NCBI GenBank assembly: GCA_015233155.1
Contig: JADFYG010000001.1
Span: 204,320-268,319 of the forward strand
Length of the DNA: 64,000 nucleotides
Direction: 5' to 3'
DNA from: Candidatus Rifleibacteriota bacterium
GTDB taxonomy: Bacteria > Muiribacteriota > Ozemobacteria > Ozemobacterales > Ozemobacteraceae
Under the pieces are notes generated by a model. That model saw only the letters and a list, made by a program, of their open reading frames with translations. It was not told where the DNA came from and made no database searches. A program made the translations under genes and the position numbers. This document shows, piece after piece, positions 35,163-44,767 of this stretch. How positions within the stretch are numbered: position 1 is the stretch's first letter; each line of letters starts with the position of its first letter.

Positions 35163-37295
35163 ATGCCACATTTCGGCAAAGCCAAAATCTGGAAGATATT
35201 CTGGATTCTGGCGACTGTATTCATTGGCTGCATGGGAATTCGTTTTGAGAACAATCCTTTTTCTGGTTTCATCGAAAGAGTCGAATTGTATTCATACGAT
35301 GTTCGAGTTGTTTTGCAGGGTGGGGTCGCATTCCGTGATGATAAAATCGCCATCGTCGGAATAGATGACGACACTTTTTCGAGGCTGGCGAAGGATCTCT
35401 CGACCAAAGAAGGATCCAAATGGCCTTTTCCTAATTCTTTCCATGCCCGCGTTGCCAGGAGAATACTCGACCTTGGAGCAAGATCCGTAGTTTTCGATCT
35501 GCTTTCATTCCTGAATCCTAGTCGGGAGCGCTATCAGGAAGAAGATCAGGAACTCGCGTCAACCTCCGTTTCTGCAGGAAAAATTGGATTTTCCGAAAAG
35601 TTTGCAATTGAATCCGGGAAAAGCTGGAAACAGGGCACCGACGGGCAGGGTTTCTCAAAGGAGAGCTGGCAGGTTCCTTGCGCGGCTTTCAGGAAAATTC
35701 CGCGAGGTTACGTCAACCTGCCATTGGATATCGATAATCGCTGCCGTCGATTCCCACCATCCATGTGGCGGCTGACTCTTTTTCAGGAAAAACCCCTCGC
35801 GCTGACCGGGCTGGAATTGGGCGGTCTCATCGCTTCCCAGCCGACTTTTTCAGAGCGGGCCGGTGTAAATCCGGAACCCCGGTATTTCGCACAGGTAGAT
35901 CCGAAGATTATCGGACAAAGCACCATTTCGTATTCAGAATTCATACTGCCCGCTTCCGGGTCACGAAGCCTTTCTGATGATGAGCTTAAGAAGCGCGTTC
36001 AGGACCGGGTTGTATTCATCGGACCAACCGCGCCTGAATTCCATGATGAATTTTTTACGTCTTTTTCGGGAACTCGGACCGACCTTTTGACTCCCGGGGT
36101 TTTCATTCATGCAATGATAGCGAACAATTACCTGCAACAATACTGCATTCAGCCGACTTCACTGGAACATGAGAAAAATATCGCTCTTGCATTCATGCTT
36201 GGAAGTATTTTGATATCAGTGCTCATGAATCCTGTGACCGGCCTTGCATTATCCATTATGCTTGCATTGGGATACACCGGCCTGGCATTTGCAATATTTA
36301 TCAAGTATTCGACGTGGCTGCCTCTTGCATCCCCCCTTATAGCCGCCGCCGGAAGCTCTCTCCCCAATATGGCTTTACGATTACTGGTATCAGAAGAAAA
36401 GCGGGAAATGATCAATAAATTATTTACGGCATACGTTTCGGGAGATGTACTGGAATACGTTCAAACTCACCCCGAAGCTTTGCGACTTGAAGGGGAAAGG
36501 CGGGAGGCAACGGTTTTCTTTTCCGATCTGAAAGGATTCACAACGATTTCAGAAACCATGCCCGCCGAGAAACTGTCCCAGATCATGAATGATTATTTGA
36601 CGCCAATGACCGAGATCATTATGGCCCACCAAGGGTATCTGGACAAATATATCGGTGACGCCATCATGGCAGTTTTCGGAGCTCCGATGATTGACCGGCA
36701 ACATGCGTTGCATGCCTGTCAGGCCGCTATTGCACAAAAAAAGAGGTTGGTGCAGGTTGCGGAGGAAGTGGAAAAAGTCGCTGATGTAAAAATTTCCGCC
36801 CGGATGGGAATCAATACCGGCATTGTCAGCGCTGGGAATATGGGTTCCAAGGATCGCTTTCAGTATACAGTGATGGGAGACATCGTCAATCAGGCTTCGC
36901 GTTTCGAAGGGGCAAATAAAATTTTCGGTTCCGGAATAATGATAGGCAAAGAAACCTATGAAGGTGCCAAAGATGCGATCCTGGCACGTCTGCTTGCCCA
37001 CCTGACGGTGAAAGGGAAAACGCAGGCAGTTGTCGTGTATGAGTTAATTGAGTTGCGTGAAAATGTTGTGTCTGAGAAAGAAGCTTATCTGAGCAGCAAA
37101 ATTACGAAATTTGAAGAGTCCCTTTCGTTTTTCCTGAAAGGGGAAATCGGCAAGGCAAAAACAGGCTTCGAAGAATTCCAGAGATTATTTCCGGACGATG
37201 GTCCCGGTCTGTTTTACATTGAACAATGCAAGGAACTTCTCAGCAATGGGATTCCCCAAGGTTTTGGCGGCGAAATAAAATTAGATACAAAATAA
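35163..37295 (+). CDS. CHASE2-domain adenylate cyclase
   Basis: This 710-residue protein has a signal anchor near residue 10-25, a periplasmic CHASE2 sensor (about 30-335; RVELYSYDVRV, KIAIVGIDDDTFS, ARSVVFDLL, VFIGPTAPEFHD), three membrane helices (about 340-410) and a class III cyclase domain (about 440-640). Catalytic features are FSDLKGFT and DKYIGDAIMAVFG (metal Asp and adenine-specifying Lys), NTGIVSAGNMG, and VMGDIVNQASR (Asp, Asn, Arg). All are present, so it should make cAMP in response to an envelope signal. A short C-terminal TPR-like tail follows. It lies between the FecR-like and CHAT genes on the same strand. Confidence 0.9.
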   Translation: MPHFGKAKIWKIFWILATVFIGCMGIRFENNPFSGFIERVELYSYDVRVVLQGGVAFRDDKIAIVGIDDDTFSRLAKDLSTKEGSKWPFPNSFHARVARRILDLGARSVVFDLLSFLNPSRERYQEEDQELASTSVSAGKIGFSEKFAIESGKSWKQGTDGQGFSKESWQVPCAAFRKIPRGYVNLPLDIDNRCRRFPPSMWRLTLFQEKPLALTGLELGGLIASQPTFSERAGVNPEPRYFAQVDPKIIGQSTISYSEFILPASGSRSLSDDELKKRVQDRVVFIGPTAPEFHDEFFTSFSGTRTDLLTPGVFIHAMIANNYLQQYCIQPTSLEHEKNIALAFMLGSILISVLMNPVTGLALSIMLALGYTGLAFAIFIKYSTWLPLASPLIAAAGSSLPNMALRLLVSEEKREMINKLFTAYVSGDVLEYVQTHPEALRLEGERREATVFFSDLKGFTTISETMPAEKLSQIMNDYLTPMTEIIMAHQGYLDKYIGDAIMAVFGAPMIDRQHALHACQAAIAQKKRLVQVAEEVEKVADVKISARMGINTGIVSAGNMGSKDRFQYTVMGDIVNQASRFEGANKIFGSGIMIGKETYEGAKDAILARLLAHLTVKGKTQAVVVYELIELRENVVSEKEAYLSSKITKFEESLSFFLKGEIGKAKTGFEEFQRLFPDDGPGLFYIEQCKELLSNGIPQGFGGEIKLDTK

Positions 37296-37309
37296 GTGAG
37301 GCATACTTC

Positions 37310-40063
37310 ATGAACACAAAAAAAGCGCTCGTCCGACTGTTGATCGTTTCAAGTTTCATGTTTTTCGCCATGACCCTGATGGCACAACCTGATCCCAAAC
37401 TCATTCAGCGGATGCAGGAGTTGTCAGCAAAACTCGGGAAGGCAACCGAAGCCGAGAAACCTGCAATCATGGAAGCTTTGAAGAAGAATGCCGAAGAAAT
37501 GATGAAAGGGGCGTCCAGGCAGTCTGATAAAAGCTCTCCAGCTGCCGGGAAGTCGGATGTGTCGAAGACGGCTGATTTTTTTTACGATACTATGACGAAG
37601 CGGAATGATGGACACCACTTCGAAGAGACTCTGGAAGCAATGGTGGAACAACTCCAGGAGGACACAAGTTCAAAGGATTTTTTGATTCCGAAAGAAAAGT
37701 TATTCTTCTTTCGCCAGGTCTCCACTGATCTTTCTCTCGGTATGAGCGATTATCGCCGCGCTTTGGCTGTTGCTCAGATAGGTATCGATCAATGTACAAG
37801 GCATATGGATAAAGGTGAAAAGGACATTGCTACTCCGGGAGACAATCAGATTTTTTTTGAACGTATAGCGCTGAAAAGGGCAAAATCACTTGCATTGGCT
37901 CTTTCCAACCGGATTGAAGAAGCGAAGGCCGCCGCTGACGAGGTAATATCCGATATCTGGAACTCGTATTCCGATCCGGCTTCCACGAAGATGTGGAATA
38001 GTGTGTTCAGCATCGGTAACGTCATTTTTATATCTCAAAGCATCCTTCCTGTGCTGGAAGCAGCGGAAAGGGTGGGGGGGGAAGAAGAAGCCGGAAATTA
38101 TCGGAGTTGGGCTGAGACAGCTTTAGCGACAGAAACATTCATGATTGATACATTGTCTAAGAATCCCGAATGTGCGGCGTATAAAACGACCGGCAACGTA
38201 AGAATGCTTGTACAAGCTAAAGGCGAGATTCTTCTCTTGTCCGGAAATGCAACCGAAGCGATTCAGATCCTTTCCACTTATCCCGATGAGGCGAAACTCG
38301 ACCCCGGGGCCAATCCATACCTGATATTTCTGTATTTTCTGAGAGCCAAAGCTTTGGCGAAAATGGGAAACGATGTGGAGGCCCTGCAGTGGCTCAGTAA
38401 GGCGGAACAGACTTTTCTTGCGGCGCAGAAGACGAATTCCACCGCCTTCAATATGCTGAAGAATTTTTCCAGATGGTGGCCATCTTTTTTTTCGGGACAA
38501 ATCCAGGAAAAGAGCGGCCATATTGATGAGGCCATAAAATCCTATTCAGTTGCGACTGGTCATCTGCGGGATTTATACGAAAAATTCAAAACCGCTTCAG
38601 CAAGACGTGAATTTTCAAAGGAAAGTGACAAGGTTTATTCGCGCTTGATCAGGTTGCTTCTGGAGAAAAAGCAGGAGAAAGAAGCACTGGAAAAAATTGA
38701 GGAGTCCCAAAGTAAGGCGGTGCTCGACCTTTTCGGTGATACACTCAAGAAACATCGCAAACAATGGCCTCCTGCCCTGAAGGAAAAGTCTGACGAAATT
38801 CGCAGAGAGCTGGACAAGATCGATGTGGAGAGCGGTTCCGGCAGTTCGTCGACAAGAGGGGGCGTAACACGCGGTGACCCGGCGGCAATGGAACAAAGAA
38901 GATCCCGGCGGCTCAAGCTTATAAGTGATTTCGAGTCGGTTTCTCAGCAGGCTCAGCTGGAAATTCAAAAAGAAATCGACAAGAAACACATATCGGGTGA
39001 CATGGACAGTGCCATGGAAAATGCTTTCCAGGGCAGGAATTATAGCGCCAAGACTCTCATTGATGATAAAAACATGTTGACGCTGATATACCTGATTCGT
39101 GAAGATCCGTGCTGGGTTGTTGTTTTAGGTGACGGAAAGCTGGCTACAGTGAAGCTTCCGGCTGATGCGGCCAAGATTCGGAGCGCTGTTTCCAAATTCA
39201 GAAAGGCGTTAGTTGGAAACCGGGATGATTGGAAAGAGGCCGGCAAAAAAGTTTTCGATCTGCTCATTTCACCCATAAAAGAGTCGCTTCAGGGAAAAGA
39301 GCGCCTGCTTGTAATTCCTGACGGGAATCTCTGGTATGTGCCATTCGGCGCGATCGTTGATGAAGGCGGAAATCCCCTGGTATCAAAGTTCCGGATCGGA
39401 ATCGCTCCGGGCGTGGGATTGGCTGCAAAATACATGCTTCCTTTGGAAGGACAACTTGAAAAAGAGACTTCACATGCGATAGATATTGTGGCAAACCCTG
39501 ATGGATCATTACCGCATGCCCAGAAAGAAGGAGAATCCATTGCCGAGCTTGCAAAGTCCAGGAAGACCTGGAAAGCCGATCTTTCCGTCGGTGATAAGGC
39601 TATGAAAAGTTCTTTCGTGGTGGAGTCGGAGACCAAGGGAAAATATCAGGTTCTGCACCTTGCGACTCACGGAGTCCTGGAGGAAGCAAATCCGCTTTAT
39701 TCCTACCTTATATTCAGCGGAGCAGGTGACGCAGGCCGTTTCGAAGTGAAGGAAATCACCAATCTGGATTTGCGGCACATTTCCCTTGCTGTCCTGTCAG
39801 CCTGCAACACAGCGATAGGCACAGTTGCCGGCGGCAATGAGGTCATTTGTCTGCAGACGGCTTTCCAGGAAGCCGGGATTCCCTGCACTTTGGCTTCTCT
39901 TTGGGAAGTTTCAGATGAGTCCACTGCCAGATTGATGTCAGCCTTTTATGGCAATCTTTTTGACGGCAAGAGCCCCGGTGAATCAATGACGCTGGCGATT
40001 AGATCCATGCTTTCCGAGCACCCTAACAGTTGGGCTCCATTTCAGGTGTATGGGCTTCCGTAA
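37310..40063 (+). CDS. Exported TPR-CHAT caspase-like protease
   Basis: The 917-residue product starts at ATG 37310 with a signal peptide (ALVRLLIVSSFMFFAMTLMA), then TPR-type helices (about 150-480), a coiled-coil region (about 480-600) and a C-terminal CHAT domain (about 640-917). The catalytic dyad is visible as HLATHG (His787) and LSACNTA (Cys832). CHAT is a caspase-related cysteine protease found in conflict and cell-death systems. Here it appears exported, which places it in the periplasm with FecR and CHASE2 sensor domains. It is 14 bases from the cyclase gene and its TAA overlaps the ATG of the rhomboid gene. A Lys-rich internal segment may be a cleavage or activation site, but that is not visible. 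Confidence 0.87.
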   Translation: MNTKKALVRLLIVSSFMFFAMTLMAQPDPKLIQRMQELSAKLGKATEAEKPAIMEALKKNAEEMMKGASRQSDKSSPAAGKSDVSKTADFFYDTMTKRNDGHHFEETLEAMVEQLQEDTSSKDFLIPKEKLFFFRQVSTDLSLGMSDYRRALAVAQIGIDQCTRHMDKGEKDIATPGDNQIFFERIALKRAKSLALALSNRIEEAKAAADEVISDIWNSYSDPASTKMWNSVFSIGNVIFISQSILPVLEAAERVGGEEEAGNYRSWAETALATETFMIDTLSKNPECAAYKTTGNVRMLVQAKGEILLLSGNATEAIQILSTYPDEAKLDPGANPYLIFLYFLRAKALAKMGNDVEALQWLSKAEQTFLAAQKTNSTAFNMLKNFSRWWPSFFSGQIQEKSGHIDEAIKSYSVATGHLRDLYEKFKTASARREFSKESDKVYSRLIRLLLEKKQEKEALEKIEESQSKAVLDLFGDTLKKHRKQWPPALKEKSDEIRRELDKIDVESGSGSSSTRGGVTRGDPAAMEQRRSRRLKLISDFESVSQQAQLEIQKEIDKKHISGDMDSAMENAFQGRNYSAKTLIDDKNMLTLIYLIREDPCWVVVLGDGKLATVKLPADAAKIRSAVSKFRKALVGNRDDWKEAGKKVFDLLISPIKESLQGKERLLVIPDGNLWYVPFGAIVDEGGNPLVSKFRIGIAPGVGLAAKYMLPLEGQLEKETSHAIDIVANPDGSLPHAQKEGESIAELAKSRKTWKADLSVGDKAMKSSFVVESETKGKYQVLHLATHGVLEEANPLYSYLIFSGAGDAGRFEVKEITNLDLRHISLAVLSACNTAIGTVAGGNEVICLQTAFQEAGIPCTLASLWEVSDESTARLMSAFYGNLFDGKSPGESMTLAIRSMLSEHPNSWAPFQVYGLP

Positions 40064-41346
40064 TGGATGAAAAACCTTTGTTCGGGTCTTTAAGGAATGA
40101 GCCCGGCCGGGACAGAATAATCGATTGTCCGCGTTGTTTGAAAAAGATGGAGCTTGTTCAGACCACTTGTGGAGTTCAGGTCGATTGTTGCCGTCTCTGT
40201 CACGGAACATGGTATGACGGTGGCGAACTCAGCAGGATTTTGGGAAAAGCCTATCACTACGACACTTTGCTGCGAAACATGGAGTTGGGGAAGTCCTCCG
40301 CGCTATGCCCCGTTTGCAGGAAAGAGATGACGCTTTTGACTTACAAACGTGGAATTGTGTCTCTTGTGATAGATCACTGTTCGTCTTGCAAGGGATTTTG
40401 GCTTGATCGTGATGAGCTCATCGTCATGAGAAAAATAATTGATTCAATAGATGTGCGCGCATCCGGCGGCGGCCTTGGTAATGCTTTCAGCTCAGCAAAA
40501 CCGTATCCACCAGTCAAAATTTCAAAGGTTCAGGGAAAACCATTGGATCCGGATTCGGCATTGGCGCATTATCACGCAGCGAATCTGGAAAGTAATTCCG
40601 AATATGAGGAGATTTCTAACGGTGTATATTTTTTCTGTTTTTTGTCCAACTTGCCGGTCGAAGTTTTCAATCCACGAAAGCGTTTTCCGGACGGACTGCT
40701 TTTCATAATAGCTATAAACTTCGTTATCTTCTTTTTAATGAGTCAGATGTCCCTGGAGTATATAAAAAGGTTCACTCATAATTTTGGAACGATTCCTTAC
40801 GAACTTCTCACCGTCAAGGGGTTCTTTTCTCTCTTTACGTCGCAATTCCTTCATGCCGACATGGGCCATATAATCGTCAACATGTATTTCCTGTGGGTTT
40901 TCGGCGACAACGTCTACGACATCTTCGGTGACCACGGAATGATAAAAGGCCCGGTTTTATTTCTTTGTTTTTACCTTCTGACGGGTATTATTGGTGGTTT
41001 ATTGCACAGCGCTTTCGCGATTGGTTCGAAAGTCGCGCTAATTCCGATGATCGGAGCGAGCGGCTGTGTCAGCGGTATTATCGCGGCTTACTGGCGTCTT
41101 TTTCCGCAGGCACGTATTTATCAGATATTTTTTTTCCAGGCCTATAAAATACCGATATCGTTGTATTTTTTATTTTGGCTTGGCTGGCAGTTCATTATTG
41201 GTGGCACATACGGAGTCAATTATGGAGTTGCCTGGCTTGCGCACATTGGTGGATTTTTTTCGGGGTATCTGTTGCTGCCTTATTTTCTACCGTTCAATTT
41301 AGAAGAGTTACATACCAGAAAACCAATATATTCCGGAATAAGGTGA
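40063..41346 (+). CDS. Rhomboid intramembrane serine protease with double zinc ribbon
   Basis: The 427-residue protein begins with two zinc-ribbon modules, CPRCLKKMELVQ...CRLCHGTWYDGGEL and CPVCRKEMTLL...CSSCKGFWLDRDEL, both of the zf-TFIIB type. Rhomboid membrane helices follow, with HADMGHIIVNMYFLW, the nucleophile in IGASGCVSG (Ser333) and AWLAHIGGF (His394), so the Ser-His dyad is intact. Rhomboids cut membrane anchors of exported proteins. The ATG overlaps the CHAT stop (TAATG), implying coupled production. The signal-anchored FecR-like, CHASE2 or CHAT products are candidate substrates, which is inference only. Confidence 0.87.
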   Translation: MDEKPLFGSLRNEPGRDRIIDCPRCLKKMELVQTTCGVQVDCCRLCHGTWYDGGELSRILGKAYHYDTLLRNMELGKSSALCPVCRKEMTLLTYKRGIVSLVIDHCSSCKGFWLDRDELIVMRKIIDSIDVRASGGGLGNAFSSAKPYPPVKISKVQGKPLDPDSALAHYHAANLESNSEYEEISNGVYFFCFLSNLPVEVFNPRKRFPDGLLFIIAINFVIFFLMSQMSLEYIKRFTHNFGTIPYELLTVKGFFSLFTSQFLHADMGHIIVNMYFLWVFGDNVYDIFGDHGMIKGPVLFLCFYLLTGIIGGLLHSAFAIGSKVALIPMIGASGCVSGIIAAYWRLFPQARIYQIFFFQAYKIPISLYFLFWLGWQFIIGGTYGVNYGVAWLAHIGGFFSGYLLLPYFLPFNLEELHTRKPIYSGIR

Positions 41347-41513
41347 TCGAGTCGTGTTGATTTGATGGATCAGATGAATATGGTATTGACGCCGCCCTTG
41401 TTGAGCATTAGATTATTGTTTATCTTTGCCGGCGTTCTGATTTTGTAACGCTGCTTATGTTTAATTCCTTTGGCCGGGTCTGAAAAATCATTGCGAGAAT
41501 ACTGGAGAGAGAA

Positions 41514-42764
41514 ATGGTTAAGTTCGTAATGCGAGTATCCGTCGTTCTGAAAGCGCATATGCTTTTGTTAGCTTTTTTCGCGGTTTTACTATGCGGAATG
41601 CCTGGCATTGCAGCAATGCATTCCAGCGATGGGTCCGCTCTTTTCGAAGATGATTTCGGGAAGTTGTCGCGCGATAACTGGTGGATAACTCGCGGCAGCT
41701 GGAATGATCACTTCGGAGAGGGAAAGCCATACGATGCTTCTGCTGCCAGGATCGATCACGGAAAATTGAAGCTGCTGGCCGACCGGACAGACCATGTAGG
41801 CGTCATGTATTCACGGCCGATAGCAGTTCCGAAGGATGCAACGATAAGGATTGCGCGTCGGTTGTTCGTTCATGCCGCCAATCGCAAATTCGGCGGCAGC
41901 TTTGATGTTTTTGGCGCTGTTGCCGGCGCTCCCTCGGCTGTTAAACCCGAACATTCAAATCATTTGTTCGGCGTTACATATAATAATTTCGATTATGAGA
42001 CCAATCTGAATTGCTTCGCGCTCATCTCGGGAAGCAATATTCCGAAAGGACCCGGCAAGCATCAAGGCGGCCAGGCACCTTCAATATCACCACTCTGGGA
42101 TGCATGGTTCGATGAAGAGATTATTTACAATAGCGGCACCGGGGAAACCGTATATAAAGTAAATGGGGAAGAGCGTATGCATGTCACGGGGGTGCGTTTG
42201 GAGCAGCCTTGCATCAAGCTGCAGATTCACCCTTATGGCTGGAATACCGGCCACTATCTCGAAATGTCTAATCTGTCGGTATCTCTGCTGTCGGCACAAA
42301 CGCATGAAAACAACTCCGGAAAAGATCTCCAGGCTGGTACGAATGTTAAACAACCCCAATCCGACAACAAGCCTGGAAGCGGGATATCGGGTCAGCCCGA
42401 ACCGAAGCTTCCGCCGCCGACTTCCACACCGGCCATACAGGAAGAACGCGCCGCTATCGAGACTCTTATTCGCGAGGCCGCAGCGGCCATGAACGAAAAG
42501 AATGTTCAACGTGTTGTCTCCTTTTTTCGGGCGTCCGAGCGCGATCAGGTGCAGAAAGGCTTCAGTGCGGCCACTGAAATGATGCCGCGCGGTGCCGAGG
42601 TTCTCAGGGGTGCCCAGATTGATTTCGTATCGGATAACGTTATGAAGGTTGAGGGGATTACGCGCAGTGCCGAGTTGGTCGCGCTTGCAGGTGGGCATCA
42701 GGTGAGAATAAAAGCGGTGAAAGTCGCTTCGACATGGCTTCTCTGCCTTAACGGAGGTCGCTGA
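41514..42764 (+). CDS. Exported protein with concanavalin-like domain, unknown function
   Basis: The 416-residue protein has a signal peptide (LLLAFFAVLLCGMPGIAA). A beta-sandwich-like domain follows (about 45-265; LFEDDFGKLSRDNWW, SRPIAVPKDATIRIARR, GHYLEMSNLSVSLL) of the kind found in laminin-G/concanavalin-like carbohydrate-binding folds. A Pro/Ser linker (about 270-305) joins it to a small C-terminal domain (about 310-416) resembling SnoaL/NTF2-like folds (EERAAIETLIREAAAAMNE). The role is unknown. GGAGAG precedes the ATG. Its stop overlaps the ATG of the next gene (TGATG), so the two are made together and probably act on the same extracellular substrate. Confidence 0.65.
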   Translation: MVKFVMRVSVVLKAHMLLLAFFAVLLCGMPGIAAMHSSDGSALFEDDFGKLSRDNWWITRGSWNDHFGEGKPYDASAARIDHGKLKLLADRTDHVGVMYSRPIAVPKDATIRIARRLFVHAANRKFGGSFDVFGAVAGAPSAVKPEHSNHLFGVTYNNFDYETNLNCFALISGSNIPKGPGKHQGGQAPSISPLWDAWFDEEIIYNSGTGETVYKVNGEERMHVTGVRLEQPCIKLQIHPYGWNTGHYLEMSNLSVSLLSAQTHENNSGKDLQAGTNVKQPQSDNKPGSGISGQPEPKLPPPTSTPAIQEERAAIETLIREAAAAMNEKNVQRVVSFFRASERDQVQKGFSAATEMMPRGAEVLRGAQIDFVSDNVMKVEGITRSAELVALAGGHQVRIKAVKVASTWLLCLNGGR

Positions 42765-44725
42765 TGAATAAGCAGAATCGATACGGTTTTTCATTTTTGG
42801 CGGCGATACTCGGTCTTACTGTCATTATGACGGCGCAGACATCATGTTTATACTCATGGGACAACGTTTCCCCGCATCGGCAGATGAACGAGTATGCCTG
42901 GTCGGTGTTTCTGACAAAGTATGTCTTTGGTCCCGGCGAAAAAAGCCGATTTCGCGCTTCACCGTTTTCAACCGCAAAATTGCACTGCGACAGCATGGTG
43001 GAAGAAAATGTGATAAGGGCCTGCAATGTAAAGACAATGAGTTACGACCTGGATATTCCCGACTGGATCAAACACGGCGGTTTTTCGGCGGATGTTCCGA
43101 ATTACGACATGAGTATCCGACATTTCTATGATCCTACTGAATCCGGTGCAAAGGCGGCTTTGACTGATACAATAGTCACTGAGCCGAATGGTGCGGAAAC
43201 GCTTTTTGGCTTAATACCCGGTCTGAGTCTGACTGATGCCGAGAAGGCTATCCTGTTTTCCGGAATCAACGCCAGGGATTGGGCCCTGAGTAATCCCGAG
43301 AATCCGTTTTGCTGGCAGAGAGGCCTGGAATACTATCGCAATGCCATCGAACGCGACGATCTGAAGGCTGAAGAGCGAACCAAATTTTTGGCAAATGCCT
43401 TCAAAAGCCTTGGTGAGACCATGCATCTGTTGGCGGACATGACCTGCCCTGCACATGTTCGCAACGACAATCATTTGTCATACAAAAACTGGGGCGACGC
43501 CGATCCGATCGAACGAAGCGTAGGTTTCGCCGTGACGGAGTCGGCATGGAAAAACGGGCCGTGGCACGGCATGATTCCCAGATCCGTTCAACTCGCCGGC
43601 GTGAAGGTGGATCAACTGTTCCAGAATGTGGCCGCATTCACCAACAGAAGTTTTCTCTCCGACGATACGATTTACAGTCGCAGCGCCCCGATAGTGGCCC
43701 CTTATAACAGCAAGAAAAACTATTCCAGCCCTCAATTGACGGATCTCGACAGCAATAGTGAGCCCGGAGTCTATAAGACGAAAATTTCTCTGGTCGATGC
43801 GGAAACCGGGACGTCCGACAAGGGGAACGCGGAGATTCGACTCGCACGCGCCACATCATGGTATGACTGGTTGGGTAGCGGTTTCCAGGGGAAGCACAGA
43901 AGCTACGAAGTGCCGGACTGTTATGCTCAACAGCAGGCGAACCTGTTGATTCCGCTTGCGGTTTACGCAAACGCGGAATTGATAAACAGCTTCTTTCCTA
44001 CAATGAATCTAAGTGCCACCATCACCGACCTGCCGCCTGATCGTGCGGACATGCGCAAAATACATGTCGATGCGAAACTGGTGCATGACAACTCGCAGGA
44101 CCTGGCTTGGCACTATCAGCAACCTTTGTTGTTTTCCGGTGAGGGGCGTCTGGTACGAAAGGTGGAGAACGGCAAGGAGGAGCAACTGCCATTGACGTTC
44201 AAAAAGGGTGTCTGCGCGCAGGATGTTTATGTGAATCCGAAAGATGAATTGCGCGTCGAGGTAGAGACGGGGGGACGGATATTCACACCGACTAATCCGA
44301 CCAATCCGCCCGAGGAATCGAAGACTGGTGAGCTTAAGATAACGATGACGAAGGAGAGCAAAAATAGATCGGGAGGTGGAATCGGGCAAACCGGACAAGT
44401 CAGCGAGACGCTTATTTTCCGCGTTGAGCCATCAAATCCGGCGGCGGCGAATGGATTTCCGCCCAGGAATGCTATGTTCAAATGGACAATCGCGAACAAG
44501 AGGAGTATGGAGAACGATATGACCGGGGCGAATATTGAACACGACGAGAGTGGCGCCCCTTTCATCAAAAGGACATATACCTATCCAACCGGTGGTCTGC
44601 ACGGCATGCTCGTAACGCGTATCAAGGTTCAGGTGGACATGGTTGAGCCGGCCAGAAGCAAAAAAACATCGACCGAGGAGCTATTCGTTATTGGTGATGA
44701 TTGGCTAAAAAACGCTTCACACTAA
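42764..44725 (+). CDS. Exported zinc phospholipase C / P1 nuclease-like protein
   Basis: The 653-residue protein starts with a signal peptide (FSFLAAILGLTVIMTAQT). The N-terminal 380 residues carry features of the zinc-dependent phospholipase C / P1 nuclease fold: SPHRQMNEYAW near residue 35, SLGETMHLLADMTCPAHVRND near residue 215 (split: SLGETMHLLAD, MTCPAHVRND) with several metal-binding His/Asp, and ARATSWYDWLG. The remaining part is beta-rich, possibly substrate-binding domains. The likely reaction is phosphodiester cleavage in lipids or nucleic acids outside the cell; zinc ligands are not all assigned. It is coupled to the preceding gene. Confidence 0.68.
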   Translation: MNKQNRYGFSFLAAILGLTVIMTAQTSCLYSWDNVSPHRQMNEYAWSVFLTKYVFGPGEKSRFRASPFSTAKLHCDSMVEENVIRACNVKTMSYDLDIPDWIKHGGFSADVPNYDMSIRHFYDPTESGAKAALTDTIVTEPNGAETLFGLIPGLSLTDAEKAILFSGINARDWALSNPENPFCWQRGLEYYRNAIERDDLKAEERTKFLANAFKSLGETMHLLADMTCPAHVRNDNHLSYKNWGDADPIERSVGFAVTESAWKNGPWHGMIPRSVQLAGVKVDQLFQNVAAFTNRSFLSDDTIYSRSAPIVAPYNSKKNYSSPQLTDLDSNSEPGVYKTKISLVDAETGTSDKGNAEIRLARATSWYDWLGSGFQGKHRSYEVPDCYAQQQANLLIPLAVYANAELINSFFPTMNLSATITDLPPDRADMRKIHVDAKLVHDNSQDLAWHYQQPLLFSGEGRLVRKVENGKEEQLPLTFKKGVCAQDVYVNPKDELRVEVETGGRIFTPTNPTNPPEESKTGELKITMTKESKNRSGGGIGQTGQVSETLIFRVEPSNPAAANGFPPRNAMFKWTIANKRSMENDMTGANIEHDESGAPFIKRTYTYPTGGLHGMLVTRIKVQVDMVEPARSKKTSTEELFVIGDDWLKNASH

Positions 44726-44767
44726 TCGGAGCATGATTACCAAAGAGGACTAAATGAATCGGATGGG

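Noticed and set aside
36983..36999. TGGCACG...TTGC sigma-54-like match
   Set aside because: It is inside the CHASE2 cyclase gene and one base off in spacing.
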